NCBI GenBank assembly: GCA_005281725.1
Contig: SSBO01000009.1
Location: 4,600,163 to 4,664,162, forward strand
DNA from: Wuchereria bancrofti
Taxonomy: Eukaryota; Nematoda; Chromadorea; Rhabditida; Onchocercidae
Length of the DNA stretch: 64,000 bases
Direction of reading: 5' to 3'
Under the pieces are notes generated by a model that had not been told where the DNA came from, searched no databases, and was given only the letters and a program-made list of their open reading frames with translations. Position numbers and translations under genes: made by a program. This document shows positions 56,780 through 64,000 of the stretch, in pieces. Position 1 is the stretch's first letter; every line of letters begins with the position of its first letter.

Positions 56780-58892
56780 ATATACCTTTTTCATGGAAAC
56801 GTGTTGCTCAAAAAAAGATGAAGCCATTCCAACAACTATTTGGGATTTCGCATTTCCAGAAGAAAGGTCTCTGGCATTGATAAAGCTTTTAGTGATGATT
56901 TTTGCGGGGGAAAGATATATTAATGTTGGAAACATTATTCCCAATATTTTTGACTTAAAAATTACTGTATAAAAAGATGTTTAGTATATATGTTCGAAGT
57001 TGATTTTGAAACATTTAATGGCTAACCGTGATAATTCAGTATGTATATTCGATAATTTTTCGTTCCATAATAAACTTTCTACCAGTGTATCTTAAATTGT
57101 GGTCTGATTGATCTTCCCCAGTGAACGAAGCATAATGCGATTAAACTGTCAGATAGTGCTAGTTCGCTAAGACGAGATGGTAAGTTAAGACAGTGAAAGG
57201 ACTTTTGGTTTACGGATAAAAGGATGAATTTTTTCTACATTATTCATATTGGAACAGTCTCATTGACAGTTTAGACAAAGGATAGGCGAGTACTAAGAAG
57301 ACTAAAGTTGAATCGTTTGAAGAAAGTTCACTCGTCATTCGATTAAAAACGCTATATTCTTAACCATTTCTGTCACTTCAAAGTCACTTCCATTTAAAAA
57401 TCATCGACTCGAGTAAAGTGAGTCGATTAATTTTAGAAATAATTTTATTTTAAAAGCAGTGATGATTGGTGGGAGATGGATTTTCTCCCTTTCTTCCTTC
57501 CCCTTGTCTTAATTCTCATCCTGTCTGTTCTGCGTCTTGCTATATTATACATCTATCCTTTGCATTTCCAAATTTAAGATAATTTGGACAAATTTCATGA
57601 TTAGTACCATTTTGATGAATTTGATGGGTCACTATCTTACATCCTAACCAAGATCTTTTTTCAACAAAAATCTTTAATGTTCCACCACAACTTCGGAAGG
57701 ACTTGGATGGGTAAAATTTATTTGATGGAATTTTTAAACCAATAAACTTCACTGAAACTTTGAACGCAGAATTCCTAATTGGAAGGACATGTAAACCGCC
57801 AAAAAAGAATTTGCATTAGAGAGAACAAAAGAGACATTTAGGACAGCATCTGATTCTTACTTTAATGGGACAACCAACAGTTGTTGCATCTGTTCTTTTC
57901 GAATCAAATTGCACAACAACTTGTCACAAATTCTTACTGCAAATTCTTACTGCTATTTCGTACAAGTGAATTACTCAACAGAAAAGAAATCATTTGGAAA
58001 CTTCACAAGTCAATCATATTTCAGACTTGTGACCAAATTTAGCCGAAAACATTATCTAAGTGATTCAAAATGAATTCCTAAAATGTATGAAATTCTGAGT
58101 AAATTACCTATTGTGCTTGAAATATAAGTAATGCAAAATACATAGCTTTATGAATGATGTCATATTAAACTGTTTTAAATAAAGTAACTTTTCTTCAATC
58201 TATAAGCTACTGACGAAATACCCTTGCATTTATGGTTTACATACATTTTAATATTGGGCATTTTTTCAACATTGCAGGTCAGTTTAAAAAGATTGAAGAT
58301 GAAGCTTTTTATGCGGATTTCTATATGGAAGTGATATAGTAGTTTCTCCGGGAGTAAACGTATCATTTATTCATTTCATTTCGCTGTACAAAAAAGAAAA
58401 AATGAGTGGAAATGAAGATGAAAGATATGGACATATGTCTTCCGATGGTTCTCATCCCAAATAATTACCGTCAGTCTATTGTCTTATCATATCGAAACAT
58501 CGATGATGTGTAGGATGAGGCGATAGATATGATATGGGTCGGAGAAAAGGGTTTTGGGAGGGGAGGAGTAAACGACATTCCGATCCACGAAGGCCTATTT
58601 AAATGGTTTAAGTTGTATGTGTTTGTATGATCACACAACATACGTAGACATTTCTTTTATTTTGGATAGGAAGGAATCGTTCATTATTCTGAGGTATCAG
58701 TATCAATTAGTTAATTCATCCCAAAATTCGACCAAGTATTAGCGGCCAATCAGTTCCTCCATCTTTTAATTAGTGTCCCCTTGTCATAACCATCTTTCCG
58801 GTCTCCTACAATTCACAACGTTTACAGTCTTATTCACTAGAATTTTTTGGCGGCACTTTTACAACTTTATTCCTTTAATTCCAGCTGTGACA
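56780..58892. other. Intergenic with one candidate minus-strand exon
   Basis: Starts with the polymerase 3' region. A 13-bp direct tandem repeat (aaattcttactgc) lies at 57928-57953. An open minus-strand frame at 57540-57752 is listed separately. The end (tttaattccag, to 58884) is a good spliced-leader-type acceptor for the collagen gene. Confidence 0.45.
57540..57752 (-). other. Unassigned minus-strand exon-like ORF
   Basis: The frame opens just after a tttcag acceptor on the minus strand and reads SFRSCGGTLKIFVEKRSW, then GCKIVTHQIHQNGTNHEICP and ends DRCII before TAG. The C...W..C...H.H...C arrangement is loosely like the small zinc-binding modules found next to some DNA transposases, but the resemblance is weak. 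No partner exon was found. It could be a transposon remnant. Confidence 0.25.
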
Positions 58893-61800
58893 ATGGAGTC
58901 GGATAGTCGTATAAAAGCTTATAAATTTGTCGCCTATTCTGCTGTATCATTTTCCATTATTGCGGTATTGTCTGTCGTCATATCGTTACCTATGGTTTAT
59001 AATTATGTGGCACATGTAAGGCGACAAATGCATCGTGAAATTAATTATTGCAAGGTAATTTCGAGAAGTTGAATGAAATAAAATTATAATTCAAAGTCGT
59101 AAACTTCAATCTTTTCAACAAAATTAGTAGTCCATCAGATTTTACGAAAACTGAGCTTCATAGAATACAGCAAGAGGATGAACTTTTTAAGTTTTTATTT
59201 TTTTCCGTTATTCTGACATTCTTATTTGAATGTTGCACTTTTTGGAAGATTGCAAAGCGTTTCTAGAAAAAGTTATATTATGGTGTTATTAATAATATTA
59301 GCTGAAATTTCAGCATCATTCCATCCATTTTAAAATTGTTGTCTTGTAGAAATATTTTGCACAAGGATGATTGTTTGGGTTCATATCATTTAAATCCTCT
59401 TTGTTAATCAATTAAGTAATGCTGGCACTTGGAGTATCTTCAAGAAAAGATCATTTTAAGAAACCCATTCACTAGTAACATTAAATCAAATGCCCAGCCA
59501 TGTGACAATTTATACCTTCTTGGCCTGCTTAAAGCTTTTAGAAACTCATTTGGCATAATTGAAAATCCCTTCTTTATTATATAAATCCATTAATTAGCCA
59601 TCATTAACATGAATAATCTACTATTAATCATAAAATACAGTTATCAGGAACTTTACAGTTATCAGGAACTTGTCAATCAGGACACATTTAGGGTGATAAA
59701 AGATTCCATTTCTTTTCTACGCCATAGCAGTGAATCAGGTCATTGAATTTTATGATCGTAGCTGCAATGAATGATGAAATTTGGGTCAAAAATCGGCATT
59801 TGCTCTTAGGCAAAAGCGGAGCAAAGAAGATGAAAAAAGGATGAATGTTGTTTGCATATATACCTCAACTCTGTTGACAAATTTCAGATGGTTAAATAAT
59901 TTATAGTTATGATTGATAACTATCAAAGTCTACTATTTTATGTAAATTTCTACATTTAACGTTTAGTCTCTTGTAAAATATATATTTCTGTATTTTGAAA
60001 CAACGACACACTTCCTTTCAAACTTTCAATCTCTCGTAACTTTCAATCTCTCGTTGGACAAGTCAAAATAACACTTCAGATGAAGAAAATAATTTCCTAA
60101 TTTCCCAGATACTTGTTACAGTTTGTTAAGGCTTTTAATAAGTTCTACACTATACTTGTGATAGATATTTAACTTTTTGGTCATTTTCTTACTAAGAAGT
60201 TAAATTCAAGATATTTTCTGTCTCTCAATGATTCAAAGTTAATGGAAAAATAAATAATTTTTAATTAATCACAAATGTTCATTTAAATGAAGTCAGAATA
60301 TCCAACTCGCTGTATGGTATGATTTTGTAGTATCAAATGATTAAAAACAGATTTTTATGTGTAAATTCTAATTAAATCAAGACAAAAAAAGATGCATGAT
60401 TATTTAGATGATGTCTTAAAACATGAATGGAAAATAGATCAATCGCTTTCATTTCTGCAACTCTTTTCCGAACCGAATTAGTTTGAGTCTAGAAAGTCAT
60501 TATTATTTATGTGAGGATGGAATTGCTAGACTTACAACGGCTGGTTATAATTTCAAATAGAAATCATTTGCAAACTTGTGAAGCTCTGATTCAGCAGTTT
60601 AACCGCTAATCAACAACTATTCATTTATCCCAATTAATTAATCACAAACCATAGACCGAAGCAATTATGAGATCTTAAAGCTATTATAAATTTTGAAAAC
60701 AAATTGCTACCAAAAATCGTAGCAGTTTGTAGCAGTTGTTAAGATATAAAATTCTGTGCGTACTCCACTTCAAAGATTCCGATAGCTTTTTGAAGTATCG
60801 CTTCTGTGACGGTTATCTTGTTTGTTACCTGTATTTTTGAAGTATCGCTTCTGTGACGGTTATCTTGTTTGTTACCTGTATTAATAAATAAAAAAGCCAT
60901 GAGTTAGGTCAGATCGCAGTGCTAACATCGAAATCCGCTGTCCTATGTTCCGTTTCATTTTGAATATCGTCATTATCATAGTACTTTTAGATAGAGAAAT
61001 TGTGAAAAGTCAGAAAAGTAGTCCATTTATTTCACATTTTAATCATCATATGTCTATTAATTAATGCACCAGTACTTTCTGAATTTCGTCTGTAACCACT
61101 GAGATTTGTATCGCAGCAATATTTTGTCGACTCAGTGAAGTGTTGCGCTAAATGACAAACAATTCGAAAATAGTTGATTTGCTGCTCAACAAATAATGGC
61201 GTAAACAGCAGAGAGCTCTGCTTCACTTCCTTTATTGTCAATTCTTTAAATAAAATCCCGGCAGCAATGAATTTCGGTTGTTCCATAACACTTTGTTGAG
61301 TATTAATATAACATAACATTGTTGAGTATTAATATAACTATTAATACTGTTTATACTGAACTTGACTTTCATTTTCAACTTAGATCACTACTGAATGTGA
61401 GGCTGCATTTGAAAGAATTGAATTATCGAAATTTCAGGGTTCAGCGAATGATATATATATTGAAGTAAATTACATGAAGAATGCGCCTGAAGGTTTCAAA
61501 CCTAATAACAGAACAGCACGACAAGCGGGTTACCCTGAGGTGAACCCCGCAGCAAATGTACACTGTGAAGGTTGCTGCATTCCGGGGCCACAAGGGCCAC
61601 CAGGTCCAGCAGGTAAGCCAGGAAAGTCTGGCAAGCCAGGTGTACCTGGAAATCCTGGAATGCCAGGCAAACCACCAACTGCTCCCTGTGAATCTGTGAC
61701 ACCTCCACCGTGTAAGCCATGTCCTCAAGGTGCTTTTTTCAATTTTTAAGTGAACTGTTATAACATTACTAGCTTATTAGACTTCTCAAGGTATCTAGAA

Positions 61801-62374
61801 TCGCTAGAAATTTCTGAATTAACATTTCAAGTCAGAAATTCTTGATTTAGTGTGTGTATTTGCCATGACTATTTCTACTTCATCTTTTCCAGAAATTATT
61901 TCCTTACTAATACTTGTATTTTCAGGACCACCTGGATTGCCAGGACCACCAGGAGCACCAGGAGATCCTGGAGACGCTGGAACACCTGGCCGGCCAGGTA
62001 TTGATGCAAGTCCAGGAAGTCCAGGACCACGAGGGCCTCCGGGACCATCAGGTGAGCAAGGACCACAAGGACCACCTGGTGAGCCTGGTATACCAGCACA
62101 GAGTGAGCCACTTACACCAGGAGAGCCAGGTGAGCCGGGTGATCCAGGACCACCCGGTCCTCCAGGACCACCTGGACCACCAGGTGCGGATGGAGCCCCA
62201 GGACCTGCAGGACCAAAAGGATCTCCAGGTCCAGATGGACCACCAGGTGTCGATGGACAACCAGGACCTCCCGGACCAGCTGGACCTCCAGGAACACCAG
62301 GAGAAAAAGGCATTTGTCCTAAATATTGCGCTATTGATGGTGGTGTTTTTTTTGAAGATGGTACCAGGAGATAA
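58893..62374 (+). CDS. Cuticle collagen
   Basis: Three exons (58893-59054, 61384-61729, 61926-62374) encode 318 residues, the usual size. The N-terminus has the nematode cuticle collagen domain: a hydrophobic signal-anchor (about residues 13-37, [20 protein letters not shown]) followed by a Cys/Arg-rich segment. RTAR (in NNRTARQ) fits the R-x-x-R site cut by subtilisin-like proteases. Cysteine clusters [17 protein letters not shown] and CPKYC flank two Gly-X-Y blocks, the short one starting [10 protein letters not shown] and the long one [10 protein letters not shown]. The end [20 protein letters not shown] is the conserved C-terminus of the SQT/ROL-6-like group. It is secreted by hypodermis, trimerises and is cross-linked in the cuticle. 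The ATG follows a tttaattccag acceptor. The 2.3-kb first intron is unusually long for this window. Which paralogue it is cannot be told. Confidence 0.93.
59638..59671. repeat. 17-bp tandem duplication
   Basis: acagttatcaggaactt occurs twice head to tail in collagen intron 1. Confidence 0.9.
60021..60054. repeat. 17-bp tandem duplication
   Basis: aactttcaatctctcgt occurs twice head to tail in collagen intron 1. Confidence 0.9.
60787..60880. repeat. 47-bp tandem duplication
   Basis: A 47-bp unit containing tgaagtatcgcttctgtgac is present twice, perfect by eye, in collagen intron 1. Confidence 0.92.
61293..61338. repeat. 26-bp-offset tandem duplication
   Basis: ttgttgagtattaatataac recurs at an offset of 26 bp, just before the second collagen exon. 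Confidence 0.88.
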
Positions 62375-64000
62375 TTTGGAGAAATGGTGGTACATTACTA
62401 CATTCTCCCCCATATATTTTCTTCTAACTTCATTCAAAATTTGTTTTTTTTTTCTGTAAATTCGTTTCCACTTATAGGGGTTCCTGAAAGTTAAAATTAA
62501 CTAACGAGATATCAACAATTTGAACCTTTTTTTTTAAAAAAATATGACTAACATAGTTTTCTTCTTAGTTTTAATATTATTGAAAACAAAAATTTATTTT
62601 TCAATTATATTTAGTTAAAAATCGATTCACTTTTAATGCAGTTTTTACTTTCTCTTTTTTGTTGTGCTGCTCATTGAGAAATGACTATCATGAAAAATAG
62701 TTTTGCAGTATTATTTCGTTGAAGGACTAATTGGTATAAGCTTATCATTCGTTTTCAAACACCATTTCTTCATTTATTGTTGATTTACGAAGTCATTCCT
62801 ATGTAACACTCAATAGAGTGGAAGCAACTAGAGCGCAAGTGTATTTAAAAAAGTTGCACAAACTTCGACTCATTACAACCGTTTCGAGATATTGAATAGT
62901 GCTTAGTAGTGCCAGTGAAGATCGTTTTTTTGTGCAATAAAAATGTAAATGCTCAATTTAATGGTAACACTACAAACAGAGGCTATTTTCTTCCGTCAGT
63001 TCAAAACAGTTTTTAAAAAAATTGTTCCACATTTTGCGAAGTCATTAGTACAGCATTTGTACTAGAGGTTAAAGTTGAATTTTCCAGAATAATGAAATGA
63101 TGTGGCGATGTGATATCGCTTGATTTTCATCCTTTCAGAAAATGACACTATATTGCTGTCAGTATCATATTTATCACTATTAATCCTTTTGTTGCATAAA
63201 CTTCATGCAAGTATGTATGAAGAGAAATAAATTCATGCATGAATGGTTTGGGATTGCAAAAAATATCAGAATTTATGAAGAAACTATTGCAAATAAAAGC
63301 ACCTCATGGTTTTATTTTCTGCATATAACTATACTGCTAATAAATTTAAAGCAAAATAAATTTTTTCGTCTTTTACGATTATCATCGAAACTGGCGTTGA
63401 ATTATATTAGAGAAATAAGTTTTAATGCAATCATAAAACACTACTAACTGAACGACAGAAGTATGCTCTAACGACGCTCGTATATTCATTGTATGATAAA
63501 ATCCTAGGGTTTTTAAGGAAAATGAAATTTTAAATTTCAGCAAAGTTATCATTTTGTAAGCGATCGATTCGAAAGTAAAAATCAATACAGAAATGCTCAA
63601 TTTCAATCTATGCATGATGCGGAACTATAGTAATGTAGTAATAAACGTTATCTTTTATGACAAATTTTCTGTTTTTGAGACAAAATATTAAAAAAGGAGA
63701 AGAAAGATTAACAACTGTCAATTGTTGACTTTTTCCAGAAAGTTAATATGCGTAATCGTAATTGTATCTATTATCAGTTTATAAAATCATATTTTGAACT
63801 TTTCATAGATATTTAATAAATATAAAATATCTTCCATGTTTACGAGAAGTGCCATTAAAATAAGCATGATCGCTGTGCCACCAAATGTGCTATGCGAGTG
63901 TCTATGACATATCACGCGGAAAGGTAGAACAGGTGGTATAAGAACATTGAAAAACAAACGAATGTGGCATAGCTTCCCTCTATCAGAAAGGGCGTTTATG
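62375..64000. other. 3' flank of the collagen, no further gene recognised
   Basis: An AATAAA at 62936-62941 could end the collagen transcript. ORFs at 63205-63447 (plus) and 63382-63615 (minus) overlap on opposite strands and show no domain. No gene was recognised up to the window edge. Confidence 0.5.

Noticed and set aside
61819..62313. Gly/Pro-rich minus-strand ORF resembling a collagen
   Set aside because: The complement of Gly-X-Y coding DNA also reads as Gly/Pro-rich; the plus strand has the true collagen ends.

Overview
The window looks like nematode nuclear DNA, probably from a spirurid/filarial (clade III) worm. It is AT-rich, its genes are split by introns with clean GT...TTTCAG borders, several start codons sit a few bases after a spliced-leader-type TTTCAG acceptor, and it carries a cuticle collagen and near-exact counterparts of C. 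elegans MOG-5 and CNB-1. Assignment to nematodes is strong; clade III is an inference from overall character. All exon models were built by eye from splice signals, reading phase and family conservation.

Layout. 1-4300: no genes, but a near-perfect 755-bp inverted repeat (726-1480 / 1766-2520). 4307-6392 (+): unrecognised 188-residue protein in five exons. 6393-11720: nothing convincing. 11721-13347 (+): four exons for a secreted Cys-loop receptor ligand-binding domain with no membrane domain in sight. 15162-27939 (+): the centrepiece, a nonribosomal peptide synthetase of about 4,140 residues, almost all in one 11.9-kb exon, with two adenylation, four condensation and five carrier domains and a terminal thioesterase; by architecture and host it is a candidate for the NRPS-1 partner of the nemamide pathway. 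28341-30914 (-): ESCRT-III factor IST1. 31537-31890: a possible transthyretin-like remnant. 32005-38891 (+): the DEAH splicing helicase DHX8/PRP22 (MOG-5), 21 exons. 38892-41372: hairpins and a small element with inverted ends. 41373-44453 (+): a GT31 glycosyltransferase. 44454-49916: a TATG/TG microsatellite and weak ORFs. 49917-52592 (+): calcineurin B, first exon not located. 54149-56779 (+): a noncanonical poly(A)/U polymerase. 58893-62374 (+): a cuticle collagen with a 2.3-kb first intron full of short tandem duplications. 62375-64000: nothing coding recognised.

The genes do not form a pathway cluster. The NRPS sits alone among housekeeping genes (splicing, ESCRT, calcineurin), converging with IST1, and IST1 and mog-5 diverge from a shared 1.1-kb upstream region. 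The most notable items are the metazoan NRPS (domain imbalance, unassigned N-terminus, intron that splits the thioesterase), the soluble receptor domain and the large palindrome.
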